Position numbers and translations under genes: made by a program. The notes beneath the pieces are model-generated. The model was not told the origin of the DNA and searched no databases. It was given only the letters and a program-made list of their open reading frames with translations. Positions 53,537 through 63,159 of a DNA stretch of 64,000 nt are shown one piece after another. The DNA lies in NCBI GenBank assembly GCA_015060625.1, contig SUYC01000005.1, positions 167,270-231,269 on the forward strand, given 5' to 3'. This stretch comes from Xylanibacter ruminicola. Its GTDB lineage: Bacteria > Bacteroidota > Bacteroidia > Bacteroidales > Bacteroidaceae. The number at the start of each line of letters is the position of its first letter. Within the stretch, counting starts at the first letter, position 1.

Positions 53537-54697
53537 TTAATCAAAATAATTCTTGAATTTCTGGAAGATCGACTCGCGTGTCTGCTTGTCGCCCTTGAAA
53601 TTGTCGCTGTCCTTGAACTGCTCAATGGCATGCTTCTCTTCCTTGCTCAAGGTCTTAGGCACGTAAACGCTGATGTTCACCACCAGATCGCCTCGGCCGC
53701 TACCATAACCCTGAACTGCGGGCAGACCTTTGCCGCGTAAACGCAGTGTCTTGCCGGGTTGGGTGCCGTTCTCGATTTTTATCTTGAGCTTGGTGCCCTC
53801 GATGGTAGGAATCTCGATATCGCCACCAAGTGTTGCCGTGGGGAAATCAAGCAACAGGTTGTAGATCAAATCGTTGCCATCGCGAACAAAGGTCTCGTGT
53901 GGCTCCTCGGCAATAAACACCTGGATGTCGCCAGAGATACCATTGCGCTTACCAGCATTTCCCTTGCCTGGTACATTCACAACCATACCTTCGGCTACGC
54001 CTGCAGGGATATTGATCTCAACCACCTCTTCGCCCTTCTCTACACCTGTGCCACCACAGTGCTTACACTTGTCCTTGATGACCTGACCTTCACCGCCGCA
54101 GGTAGGACATACGCTCTGCTGCTGCATCATACCGAAGATGCTCTGAGTGGTGTGGGTGATATAACCCTGACCATGACAGGTGGGGCACTGGTCCTTGGTA
54201 CTGCCGGCTTCAGCGCCTGTACCATGACAATGAGGACAATGGATGTCCTTGCGAACCTTGAACTTCTTGGTAACACCGGTGTTGATCTCCTCGAGTGTAA
54301 GTTTCACCTTCAGTCGCAGGTCGCTGCCGCGATGCTGCTGAGCGCGACGCTGTCCGCCGCCAAAGCCACCAAAGCCGTGACCGCCGAAAATGTCGCCGAA
54401 CATCGAGAAGATATCATCCATGTTCATGTTGGTTTCGAATCCGCCGAAACCACCAAATCCGCCGCCCATGTTAGGACCGTCGAATCCGAACTGGTCGTAC
54501 TGCTGACGTGTCTTAGGGTCATGCAGCACATTATACGCCTCGGCCGCCTCCTTGAATTTCTCTTCGGCTTCCTTGTCGCCAGGATTGCGGTCGGGGTGGT
54601 ACTTGATGGCAATCTTTCGATACGCTTTCTTAATTTCGTCTTCTGTGGCGTCTTTTTGTACGCCAAGCACCTCGTAATAATCTCGTTTCTGTGCCAT
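53537..54697 (-). CDS. dnaJ: Chaperone DnaJ
   Basis: 386 residues with all parts: J domain with 'HPDRNPGD' (HPD), Gly/Phe-rich linker with [10 protein letters not shown] repeats, four CxxCxGxG zinc motifs ('CPHCHGTG', 'CPTCHGQG', 'CPTCGGEG', 'CKHCGGTG') and the C-terminal substrate domain ('[14 protein letters not shown]'). It stimulates DnaK ATPase. It follows grpE by 6 bp, the usual co-chaperone pair. Confidence 0.97.
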   Translation of the reverse strand: MAQKRDYYEVLGVQKDATEDEIKKAYRKIAIKYHPDRNPGDKEAEEKFKEAAEAYNVLHDPKTRQQYDQFGFDGPNMGGGFGGFGGFETNMNMDDIFSMFGDIFGGHGFGGFGGGQRRAQQHRGSDLRLKVKLTLEEINTGVTKKFKVRKDIHCPHCHGTGAEAGSTKDQCPTCHGQGYITHTTQSIFGMMQQQSVCPTCGGEGQVIKDKCKHCGGTGVEKGEEVVEINIPAGVAEGMVVNVPGKGNAGKRNGISGDIQVFIAEEPHETFVRDGNDLIYNLLLDFPTATLGGDIEIPTIEGTKLKIKIENGTQPGKTLRLRGKGLPAVQGYGSGRGDLVVNISVYVPKTLSKEEKHAIEQFKDSDNFKGDKQTRESIFQKFKNYFD

Positions 54698-54703
54698 ATT
54701 GTA

Positions 54704-55285
54704 TTATTGTCCAACTGCCACTTTGGCGTGGCGGATTACTTTGTCGTTCAGTTTGTATCCCTCCTGAAGGCAGTCGATAACCTTACCTTTCTTATCGTCG
54801 CCCATGCCAGGAACCATCGCTACGGCTTCGTGCAGGTCGGTGTCAAAGTTGGCATCTTTGGTTTCAATCTTGCTCACGCCCTGGCCTTCAAGTGTCTTTA
54901 CGAACTTGTTGTAAATCAGTTCTACACCTTCACGCAGTACCTGTGGATCGTCGGTTTTGGCACCATTGGCAATGGCGCGTTCCATATCATCGAGTACTGG
55001 CAGAATGGCCGAGATAACCTTCTCGCCACCGTTCAGAATCAACTCGGCACGCTCTTTCAGGGTGCGCTTGCGATAATTCTCAAATTCGGCAGCCTTGTAG
55101 AGCAACTGAGTCTTCAGTTCCTCTATTTCCTGCTGGGCTTTTGCCAGTGGATTCAGCTCTTCAGCCTCTTCGGTAGCAGCCTCAGTGTTCTCTGCGCTCT
55201 CAGCATTCTTTGCGTTTTCAGCGTTCTCTGTGTTCACCTCTTCGAGGTTCTCTTCCTCGTTGATGTTGATATCTTTTTCTTCCAT
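54704..55285 (-). CDS. grpE: Nucleotide exchange factor GrpE
   Basis: 193 residues from ATG at 55285 (MEEKDINI); the longer frame upstream overlaps the intergenic repeat and is less likely. The N-terminus is acidic with a repetitive run (NTENAENAKNAESAENTEAA), then a coiled coil and the conserved 'LYKAAEFENYRKRTLKE', 'VISAILPVLDDMERAI' and 'LHEAVAMVPG'. It releases ADP from DnaK. It precedes dnaJ. Confidence 0.94.
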   Translation of the reverse strand: MEEKDININEEENLEEVNTENAENAKNAESAENTEAATEEAEELNPLAKAQQEIEELKTQLLYKAAEFENYRKRTLKERAELILNGGEKVISAILPVLDDMERAIANGAKTDDPQVLREGVELIYNKFVKTLEGQGVSKIETKDANFDTDLHEAVAMVPGMGDDKKGKVIDCLQEGYKLNDKVIRHAKVAVGQ

Positions 55286-55332
55286 AATAGCATTGTTTAA
55301 TAGTTCTGCTTCATCAAGAGCAAAATCCGTGC

Positions 55333-55345
55333 CAATTGTCAATTA

Positions 55346-55347
<2 letters not shown>
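55333..55347. repeat. Short CAATTGTCAATTATC repeat
   Basis: A 15-bp piece of the same AT-rich repeat found at 6998-7026, between the ABC-F gene and grpE; it overlaps the last bases of the ABC-F frame. Confidence 0.55.
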
Positions 55348-56968
<1,621 letters not shown>

Positions 56969-56994
56969 TTAAACCTATTATATTATTTGGGCGG

Positions 56995-57025
56995 CAAAGT
57001 TATAAAAAAAATCCCGAAATACCAA
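56995..57025 (-). promoter_or_regulatory. Promoter of the ABC-F gene
   Basis: Minus-strand TTG (complement of 57023-57025), 20 bp, TAACTTTG (complement of 56995-57002). Confidence 0.75.
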
Positions 57026-57061
57026 GAAACAATAAAAAAATCGGTAATATTTGCGGTTTTA

Positions 57062-57093
57062 TTTGGCTGTTTCAAAATTTAATAGTACTTTTG
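57062..57093 (+). promoter_or_regulatory. Promoter of the exopolysaccharide locus
   Basis: TTTG at 57062-57065, 20 bp, TACTTTTG at 57086-57093, a full consensus match. Transcription would start about 57100, giving a leader of ~355 nt. Confidence 0.82.
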
Positions 57094-57099
57094 TGCCCA

Positions 57100-57455
57100 A
57101 GTTCGCGCCGTTGACGCCCCTGTGAGGGTGGTTAGGTGTGGGCAACGATTTATTGGAACAGCGTCATACAACGCCTTGTTTTTGGTGTCTTGAACCTAGG
57201 AAATTCAAAACCGTAATCAGAAACATTGCAGAGTTGATGCTACGGGTGTGGTATAACTATCCCCGTTAGTGTGCAGAGGCTTATTTTAGCCTCGAGCACA
57301 CTTTACGGGTGCATTATATACCTCGGCGTGGGCGTCATTCTGTCTGTTTATTGCGGTAGGTTTTCCTAGGACCTAAGACACAAGCAGGCAGAAAGAGTTC
57401 ACGCTTTTTTTGTGTTTTGCTGATTCCTGATGCTTCTGGTTTTGTGCCAGATTTT
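57100..57455 (+). ncRNA. Long structured 5' leader upstream of the NusG-like gene
   Basis: About 355 nt without a convincing ORF. A long hairpin lies at 57262-57309: CCCGT/ACGGG, AGTGTGC/GCACACT and AGGCT/AGCCT stems around a TATTTT loop. The first 60 nt can fold as GTTG-ACGCCC...GGGC-AAC. It precedes a UpxY-like antiterminator and may be the RNA on which it acts, or a termination/attenuation region. Confidence 0.5.
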
Positions 57456-58208
57456 ATGAGTATGAAAAAAGACTCGTCAGTAATTGAAAACCGTGTCGAG
57501 ACCCTAATTGCAAAAGAGGGGTCTTGCGGCGGAGCCGTAAAGAAAAATGCGGGTGTAATTCGTCGCCTTCGCAGCACTAAAGATGGTCGAGTTCGCCTCA
57601 CGGTTACGGCAGCCAACGCTGAAAAACCTTTCGATCCTACCGCTTGGTATGTGGCTGAGGTGAAACGTCACTCAGAGCTGAAGTGCCGTGATATGCTCAA
57701 TGCGCCAGGCAAGTTCGCTTTTCCTGTCGAGGCTTATGCTGCCACACAGGCCTTGTTGCTTCGAAGAATAGCTGCTACCGAAGAACTTAAAGCTGTAAAA
57801 GAAAAGTTGATTATACACGGCAAGGTTTTTATTCGTGTTGCCGACAAATCCCATCGTGTCGATTTGTTAAAGGGTTGTCCTTATCTCAAGTGTTTTGTTA
57901 AAGATGCCTCACTTAATCGTACGGTTAACGATTTTACCGATTTTGCCCGTGTACCCGATTTGCAGATTCAGCAGCTTCGTCAACTATTATCATTGGCCGA
58001 TGGACCTGTAGAGTATTGTGACGTGGTGCCTCAGCTACACGATAAAGTGAAAATAATCGGCGGGCAACTGTCTAAGGGCAAACTATTCAAGGATGTAAAA
58101 GGCGAGGTGACGATGACCTCTGGCCGTAAATACGCCACCGTCATTCTCGATGGCATCGGCTGTTTCAAGCTCCGCCTCCCCGCCAGCCATCTCGCCAAAT
58201 ATAAATAG
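57456..58208 (+). CDS. NusG/UpxY-like transcription antitermination protein
   Basis: 250 residues from ATG at 57456 (a second ATG at 57462; TTG at 57417 less likely). After a basic N-terminal extension, residues ~65-165 resemble the NGN domain ('WYVAEVKRHSELKCRDML...FPVEAYAATQ', 'IIHGKVFIRV') and the C-terminal part a KOW-like region ('DKVKIIGGQLSKGKLFKDVKG', 'YATVILDGIGCFKLRLPA'). In Bacteroides, UpxY proteins are the first gene of capsule loci and prevent early termination of that operon. Its place at the front of this polysaccharide locus fits. Confidence 0.75.
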   Translation: MSMKKDSSVIENRVETLIAKEGSCGGAVKKNAGVIRRLRSTKDGRVRLTVTAANAEKPFDPTAWYVAEVKRHSELKCRDMLNAPGKFAFPVEAYAATQALLLRRIAATEELKAVKEKLIIHGKVFIRVADKSHRVDLLKGCPYLKCFVKDASLNRTVNDFTDFARVPDLQIQQLRQLLSLADGPVEYCDVVPQLHDKVKIIGGQLSKGKLFKDVKGEVTMTSGRKYATVILDGIGCFKLRLPASHLAKYK

Positions 58209-58222
58209 TCATTTTTCTAAGT

Positions 58223-58816
58223 ATGACTTACGACTACATAAAGTCTTTTTCCAAGTGTCATGCTGGCGATGCAATTACTGTCAGTTATAATGCCCCTTGC
58301 GACATTGCTCTCATTACCGAGCGCGACTTTCAGTTGACTGTAAATCGTGATGACGACAGTTTTTTGTTGCGAGTCAGTGCTGATGAGATAGACGAGTGTC
58401 ATGCGTCGCTTGTGGTTCCCTTCGATGGCGACTGGCGTATGGTGGTTTTCTTGTATGATGAGATGGATGAGTGTCGCTTTGAGATAACCTGTAAGTATCA
58501 GCCAGTAGATATTCTGCAGTACAATGCCACTCATACCGACAGTAAGATTGTTTGTAAACAAGTTGGCACCCCAGCTCCTTGCAGTCTTCAGGAGTGGAAA
58601 CGTCAAACGGGCAATACCTTTAGTGGTAATATGTCCTGTTGCTGCAGTTGCTTTCGAATGGTTCCACTAACAGAATTCGAGTGTGTCAAGGTTTCTGTCG
58701 CCTCTAAAAGTGCTGCTACAGCCTATTGTGCAACTCCCATCTGTCACCACTGTGCCACCAGTTCGGATCCCATCCATTTTCGGGTTCCAACTACCAACCT
58801 TTCTCCATGCAAATAA
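58223..58816 (+). CDS. Unknown protein: DUF1883-like N-terminus with Cys-rich, HNH/zinc-ribbon-like C-terminus
   Basis: 197 residues, 14 bp after the NusG-like gene. Residues 1-95 follow a DUF1883-like beta pattern ('HAGDAITVSYNAPCDIALIT', 'ASLVVPFDGDWRMVVFL'). Residues ~120-197 are Cys/His-rich: 'EWKRQTGNTFSGNMSCCCSC', then 'YCATPICHHCATSSDP' and a final Cys; the spacing recalls zinc-ribbon or HNH-like modules. Neither resemblance is strong. No signal peptide. Co-directional with the antiterminator but not obviously a polysaccharide enzyme. Confidence 0.55.
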   Translation: MTYDYIKSFSKCHAGDAITVSYNAPCDIALITERDFQLTVNRDDDSFLLRVSADEIDECHASLVVPFDGDWRMVVFLYDEMDECRFEITCKYQPVDILQYNATHTDSKIVCKQVGTPAPCSLQEWKRQTGNTFSGNMSCCCSCFRMVPLTEFECVKVSVASKSAATAYCATPICHHCATSSDPIHFRVPTTNLSPCK

Positions 58817-58833
58817 ATAACCCCTAAAATACC

Positions 58834-58891
58834 GTGAGTTAATTCAAAACGTCAAATGAGTTAATTCATTGCCCCTTTTGAATTAATTCAC
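58834..58891. repeat. Palindrome with GAGTTAATTCA arms
   Basis: GTGAGTTAATTCAAAA (58834-58849) pairs with TTTTGAATTAATTCAC (58876-58891), 15 of 16 bp; a third GAGTTAATTCATT lies in the loop. Confidence 0.75.
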
Positions 58892-59008
58892 CGCATTTCG
58901 AGGCCTAAAGATTTACGATGAAAAATCAAATTGATTTTGAGGCAAAACTAACTTGATTATGAGTAGAAATCAACTTGTTTTTCTGTGAAAACCAATAAGG
59001 AAAAATAT

Positions 59009-59084
59009 CACTCGAGTGAATCAATCCAATCACTCGACTCATTCGATCCATTCAACCGGTTCAATCGATATATTCACTCGAGTG
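59009..59084. repeat. Period-9 repeat bounded by two CACTCGAGTG palindromes
   Basis: CACTCGAGTG at 59009-59018 and 59075-59084 enclose seven degenerate 9-mers of the type CGATCCATT. Read in the open frame they give SLDSFDPFNRFNRY-like tripeptide repeats. Confidence 0.7.
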
Positions 59085-59095
59085 TGTTTTTTATT

Positions 59096-59136
59096 GGTCG
59101 AGTAAGGAGGGTGAAAGTCCCTCTCCTTACTCGACC
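59096..59136 (+). repeat. Strong 13-bp hairpin GGTCGAGTAAGGA/TCCTTACTCGACC
   Basis: Perfect stem 59096-59108 with 59124-59136 and a 15-nt centre (GGGTGAAAGTCCCTC). No T-run, so it is not a standard terminator. It lies just before or at the beginning of the next coding region. Confidence 0.7.
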
Positions 59137-59194
59137 GATAGCACAGGAGATTTCTACTGTGGGCGAGCAGATTGCAGAGGTGCTGAAGGTTGGC

Positions 59195-59440
59195 ATGTAC
59201 AAACAGGCTGTGACTATGTGCCTGCAACTGTTGAAGTCAATGGCAAATCATTTTGTTGAAGATGAGCATTATTGCTATTTTGACGATATGTACAGTCCAG
59301 AATATGCCTTGAAGTGGATATACGAAGAAATCAATAAATACAAGATAGATGAAGAGTCGCAAGTATTATTGGATATTGGCCATAGCGAGATAATGGATAG
59401 CGAGTGCTATCAGGAATATGGCTATCCATCCTATTTGTAA
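59195..59440 (+). CDS. Hypothetical acidic protein, possible 5'-truncated gene
   Basis: From the ATG at 59195 (MYKQAVTMCLQLL) 81 residues; the open frame reaches back to a GTG at 58985 (151 residues) but that part runs through the period-9 repeat and the hairpin. The region from ~59147 ('AQEISTVGEQIAEVLKVG') already looks coding, so the gene may have lost its start to the repeat. It is acidic with 'FVEDEHYCYFDDMYSPEYAL' and 'ECYQEYGYPSYL'. Not assigned to a family. ugd starts 33 bp downstream. Confidence 0.5.
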   Translation: MYKQAVTMCLQLLKSMANHFVEDEHYCYFDDMYSPEYALKWIYEEINKYKIDEESQVLLDIGHSEIMDSECYQEYGYPSYL

Positions 59441-59473
59441 AATGAAATGTAGAAATAATTAAAATCATACAAT

Positions 59474-60787
59474 ATGAATATAGCAATAGTAGGAACAGGC
59501 TATGTTGGCTTGGTTAGCGGAACATGTTTTGCTGAAATGGGTGCTCACGTTACTTGCGTTGACGTTGACGCACAGAAGATACAGAAGCTCAAAGGCGGCA
59601 TTATGCCCATCTATGAGCCAGGTCTTGAAGAGCTAGTAAAGCGTAACGTAGGCTTTGAACGTCTGAAGTTCACTACAGACCTTACTGAGGTGTTGGATGA
59701 CGTTGAGGTGGTGTTTTCTGCCGTAGGCACACCTCCCGATGAGGACGGCTCTGCCGATCTCAAATATGTGCTGGCAGTTGCCAAACAGTTCGGTCAGAAC
59801 ATCAATAAGTACACCATCCTTGTAACAAAGTCAACTGTGCCCGTAGGCACAGCCAAGAAAGTGAAGGCTGCCATTCAGGCTGAGCTTGATAAGCGTGGTG
59901 TGGATGTCCCCTTCGATGTAGCCAGCAACCCTGAGTTCCTCAAGGAGGGTGCTGCCATCAAGGACTTCATGTCGCCCGACCGTGTGGTCGTTGGTACTGA
60001 GAGTGAGAAGGCCAAGGAGGTCATGACTCGCCTTTATCGCCCCCTGATGCTCCAGAACTTCCGCGTTATCTTCATGGATATCCCCTCTGCCGAGATGACC
60101 AAGTATGCCGCCAACGCCATGCTCGCCACCCGCATCTCGTTTATGAACGACATTGCCAACCTCTGCGAGCGTGTAGGCGCTAATGTCGATAGCGTCCGCA
60201 AGGGCATCGGCTCCGACAGCCGTATTGGCACCAAGTTCCTCTATGCCGGTTGCGGCTATGGCGGCTCTTGCTTCCCCAAGGATGTCAAAGCCTTGGTGCA
60301 TACTGGTATGGATAACGACTACCACATGGAAGTCATCGAGGCCGTGGAGCGTGTCAACGAGAAGCAGAAGAGCATTGTCTATGATAAGATTATCCGTGCC
60401 GCAGGCGATGTTCAGGGCAAGACTGTTGCCATCATTGGCCTCGCCTTTAAGCCCGAGACCGATGACATGCGCGAAGCCCCTGCCTTGGTGGTTATCGATA
60501 AACTACTGCACGATGGCGCTACTGTCCGTGTCTTCGATCCTGTAGCCATGGACGAATGCAAACGTCGCATTGGCGATGTAGTCACCTATTGTAAGAATAT
60601 GTACGATGCTGCCGATGGTGCTGACGTGTTCGCGCTCCTTACTGAGTGGCATCAATTTAGAATGCCCTCTTGGAACGTCATCAAGAAGGTGATGACAGGA
60701 AATGTTGTTGTTGACGGACGTAATATCTACGACCGCCAGGAGCTCGAAGAGAATGGCTTCGTATATACCCGCATTGGAGAACGATAA
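59474..60787 (+). CDS. ugd: UDP-glucose 6-dehydrogenase
   Basis: 437 residues. 'VGTGYVGLVSGTCFAEMG' (NAD-binding), 'TKSTVPVGTAKKV', 'NPEFLKEGAAIKDFMSPDRVVVG', and the catalytic Cys266 in 'GYGGSCFPKDVKAL'. It oxidises UDP-glucose to UDP-glucuronate, a precursor for acidic exopolysaccharide. It is the first clear biosynthetic gene of the polysaccharide locus. Confidence 0.97.
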   Translation: MNIAIVGTGYVGLVSGTCFAEMGAHVTCVDVDAQKIQKLKGGIMPIYEPGLEELVKRNVGFERLKFTTDLTEVLDDVEVVFSAVGTPPDEDGSADLKYVLAVAKQFGQNINKYTILVTKSTVPVGTAKKVKAAIQAELDKRGVDVPFDVASNPEFLKEGAAIKDFMSPDRVVVGTESEKAKEVMTRLYRPLMLQNFRVIFMDIPSAEMTKYAANAMLATRISFMNDIANLCERVGANVDSVRKGIGSDSRIGTKFLYAGCGYGGSCFPKDVKALVHTGMDNDYHMEVIEAVERVNEKQKSIVYDKIIRAAGDVQGKTVAIIGLAFKPETDDMREAPALVVIDKLLHDGATVRVFDPVAMDECKRRIGDVVTYCKNMYDAADGADVFALLTEWHQFRMPSWNVIKKVMTGNVVVDGRNIYDRQELEENGFVYTRIGER

Positions 60788-61261
60788 CCAGAAAGAGCTC
60801 TTTGAGCACATTCTGGTTAAAGGAATGGGTGTTTATCCGATTTTCAATCCGATAGGATTACTTGAAACTTGAATCTTGAAACTTGGAACTATGTGTGGTA
60901 TCAGCCCGATATTCATCCGGCTGGATTTAACATTTTAACAAGTTAACAATTAACACCACCCTCGAACCCAAAAATCAAAGAGCCTTGCAGGCACATTGAT
61001 TTTCCATAAGCGGTGTCAGCCACTTTTCAAAGAGGCTGGATTCTCTGATCATTCTGTGTTATCTGTGCGCTCAACCTCTGGTCGCTTGCCGCTCGGCTTT
61101 GCCGCTTCGCTCTGCAAAGAACCATCGGGACACAAGATTTCAGTGTGACAAAGAATTGTCGCGAGACACTATATAAAAAATCGTTATCGGGGCGCAGCTC
61201 CGCTACTCTCATAAAATAAAAGGTTCAATACGGAGGGACGGCACCATTTTTAAGACGCAAT
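60788..61261. other. Intergenic region of 474 bp with degenerate repeats, no gene seen
   Basis: It holds an 8-bp hairpin AACCAGAA/TTCTGGTT at the ugd stop (no T-run), two imperfect copies of CCGAT-TTCA-TCCG-GGATT, a run of CTTGAAACTTGAATC units, a TTAACATTTTAACAAGTTAAC run and GCTCGGCTTTGCCGCTTCGC, also found near 35888. No start or frame with coding character was found. Confidence 0.6.
61171..61225 (+). repeat. 55-bp direct repeat, left copy
   Basis: ATATAAAAAATCGTTATCGG then GGCGCAGCTCCGC, CTCTCATAA and AAAAGGTT. It matches 61535-61589 with few differences and flanks the small gene at 61262. Confidence 0.85.
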
Positions 61262-61540
61262 ATGAATGAAAATAAGATAAAGGAGCAATTCCACTACTTC
61301 AATATTCAGGCAGATATTGACTCGATTTATGGAAACTGGGCTGTTTCTACAGATGGGGATGTGGTCAATTGCCTATATCCATATGCTATCTTGGCCATTC
61401 ATTTTAAAGATACGGATTGGCTAGAGAAAATGAAATCAAAGGTTTGGGTTAGACCTGAGTGTGAAGAATCATTGAAACCGGCTCTTGATAGAGCAAAAGT
61501 GATGCATTATACCAATACTGCTGAGAAGCAGCATATATAA
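61262..61540 (+). CDS. Small hypothetical protein (92 aa) between direct repeats
   Basis: 92 residues, no signal peptide, acidic-neutral, with 'DIDSIYGNWAVSTDGDVVNC' and 'DTDWLEKMKSKVWVRPECEE'. No family recognised. The stop codon lies inside the right copy of a 55-bp direct repeat whose left copy ends 36 bp before the start, so gene plus one repeat looks like a mobile or duplicated unit. It is between ugd and the flippase in the polysaccharide locus. Confidence 0.6.
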   Translation: MNENKIKEQFHYFNIQADIDSIYGNWAVSTDGDVVNCLYPYAILAIHFKDTDWLEKMKSKVWVRPECEESLKPALDRAKVMHYTNTAEKQHI

Positions 61541-61589
61541 AAAATTGTTATCGGGGCGCAGCTCCGCAGCTCTCATAAATAAAAGGTTT
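61535..61589 (+). repeat. 55-bp direct repeat, right copy
   Basis: ATATAAAAAATTGTTATCGG then GGCGCAGCTCCGC, CTCTCATAAATAAAAGGTTT; overlaps the end of the 92-residue gene. Confidence 0.85.
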
Positions 61590-61633
61590 ATTACAGTTGG
61601 GGCGACCCATTTAAAAATTGTAGTTACAAAACA

Positions 61634-63148
61634 ATGTCGACAAATACAATAAACAACAAACGTCTAGCAAAGAATACACTATTCTTGTATTTGCGAATGT
61701 TCATTATTATGGGCGTTTCGTTTTATACGACTCGTGTGGTATTACAGGTGCTGGGTGTATCAGATTACGGAATTTATAACACAATAGCAGCAGTAGTCGT
61801 ACTATTCGCTTTCCTCAACAATGCTATGGTTACGACTACTCAACGTTTCTTAAACTTTTATCTGGGAAAAGGTGATGACAAATCTGTTTCTCTTTGTTTT
61901 AGTATGAGCCTAATGGTTCATATAATTATAGGCCTTATATTAGTAATAATAGCAGAAGTGGGAGGATTGTGGTTTCTATATTTTAAGATGTCGTTACCTC
62001 TCGAAAGAATGGACGCTGCATTTTGGACATTACATTTGGCAGCATTGTCTTTGTTCGTGAATGTTGTAAGATCTCCTTATAATGCATGTATGATAGCATA
62101 TGAAAAAATGGATTTTTATGCGTATATCAGTATTCTTGAAGCTATTCTAAAACTAGCCATAGTATATCTTTTGTTATTGTTAAAAACAGACAAACTTATA
62201 TTATATGGTATACTAACTCTCTTGGTTTCAGTAGTAATCATGATGATGTATAAAATCTATTGCAACAAACATTACCATATTTCACATTTTAAATACTGCT
62301 GGGATAAAAATATGTTTGCAAACTTGTTTCAATTCTCCGGTTATAGCCTACTTGGAAATGCGGCAAACGCAGGAACTCAACAAGGTGTAAGCATGATAGT
62401 TAATGTATTTGCTGGTGTTACGACTAATGCCGCAATAGGTGTTAGTGGGCAATTAAGTCATGGTATTTATAATTTTATTACAAACTTTCAGGTCGCTTTT
62501 AATCCAACACTAATAAAAACATACGCTCAGAATGAATTTGAACAGCTGAAGGCATTGATTTTTAGAGTCTCAAAGTATTCATACTTTCTAATGTTTATTA
62601 TCAGTTTACCGGTCTTGATATATTGCGAAGAATTTTTAGAAATATGGCTTAAGACTGTACCTGAATATACCCCAGCGTTTTGTAGGCTAACAATTATATC
62701 TCTACTTATCGACACGATAGCTGAGCCGTTATGGAAAACAGTACAAGCCTCCGGTATTATAAAAAGATATCAATTGACGGTGAGTTTTATTCTCTTATTC
62801 AATTTACCTTTAGCGTATTTTCTATTGTCAAAAGGATTCTCGCCAGTGAGTGTATTCATTGTAAAGCTAATTTTAAACTTTCTTACATATATCTATCGCT
62901 TCTATTATACTCATAATCTAATAAAACTTCCTATCATTAAATATATTAAGTGCACATTAATACCAATTGTGTCTATCACACTGTTATCGGCACTTGTTGC
63001 AATTGTCATTAACAGTACGAACTGGCATTTTGTAGTTGGTAGTGTTGTTATAGGCGTATTAACAATTGCATTCGTTATTTTGTTAGGATTGACTTCTGAG
63101 GAAAGAATATTTGCAGTGAATATTATCAAACAACGTTTTAAAAAATAG
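61634..63148 (+). CDS. Polysaccharide flippase (Wzx-like, MOP superfamily)
   Basis: 504 residues with about 14 hydrophobic segments. The N-terminus 'LFLYLRMFIIMGVSFYTTRVVLQVLGVSDYGIYNTIAAVV' is typical of Wzx/RfbX flippases, as is 'GYSLLGNAANAGTQQGVSMIVNVFAGVTTNAAIGVS' in the middle. It moves lipid-linked oligosaccharide units across the inner membrane. Base composition is much AT-richer than the upstream genes and codon use differs, a common sign of exchange in polysaccharide loci. The next gene starts 11 bp later. Confidence 0.92.
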   Translation: MSTNTINNKRLAKNTLFLYLRMFIIMGVSFYTTRVVLQVLGVSDYGIYNTIAAVVVLFAFLNNAMVTTTQRFLNFYLGKGDDKSVSLCFSMSLMVHIIIGLILVIIAEVGGLWFLYFKMSLPLERMDAAFWTLHLAALSLFVNVVRSPYNACMIAYEKMDFYAYISILEAILKLAIVYLLLLLKTDKLILYGILTLLVSVVIMMMYKIYCNKHYHISHFKYCWDKNMFANLFQFSGYSLLGNAANAGTQQGVSMIVNVFAGVTTNAAIGVSGQLSHGIYNFITNFQVAFNPTLIKTYAQNEFEQLKALIFRVSKYSYFLMFIISLPVLIYCEEFLEIWLKTVPEYTPAFCRLTIISLLIDTIAEPLWKTVQASGIIKRYQLTVSFILLFNLPLAYFLLSKGFSPVSVFIVKLILNFLTYIYRFYYTHNLIKLPIIKYIKCTLIPIVSITLLSALVAIVINSTNWHFVVGSVVIGVLTIAFVILLGLTSEERIFAVNIIKQRFKK

Positions 63149-63159
63149 AAATAGGAAGT

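Noticed and set aside
57100..57455. Leader considered as 6S RNA, tmRNA or SRP RNA
   Set aside because: None of their conserved sequences or end structures were found; position before a NusG-like gene favours a cis leader.
59096..59136. GGGTGAAAGTCCCT inside a hairpin, thought of as part of a group II intron or RNase P RNA
   Set aside because: No other conserved parts of either RNA are present and the region is too short.
60786..60818. Hairpin AACCAGAA/TTCTGGTT at the ugd stop as an intrinsic terminator
   Set aside because: The stem is short, the loop long, and no T-run follows.
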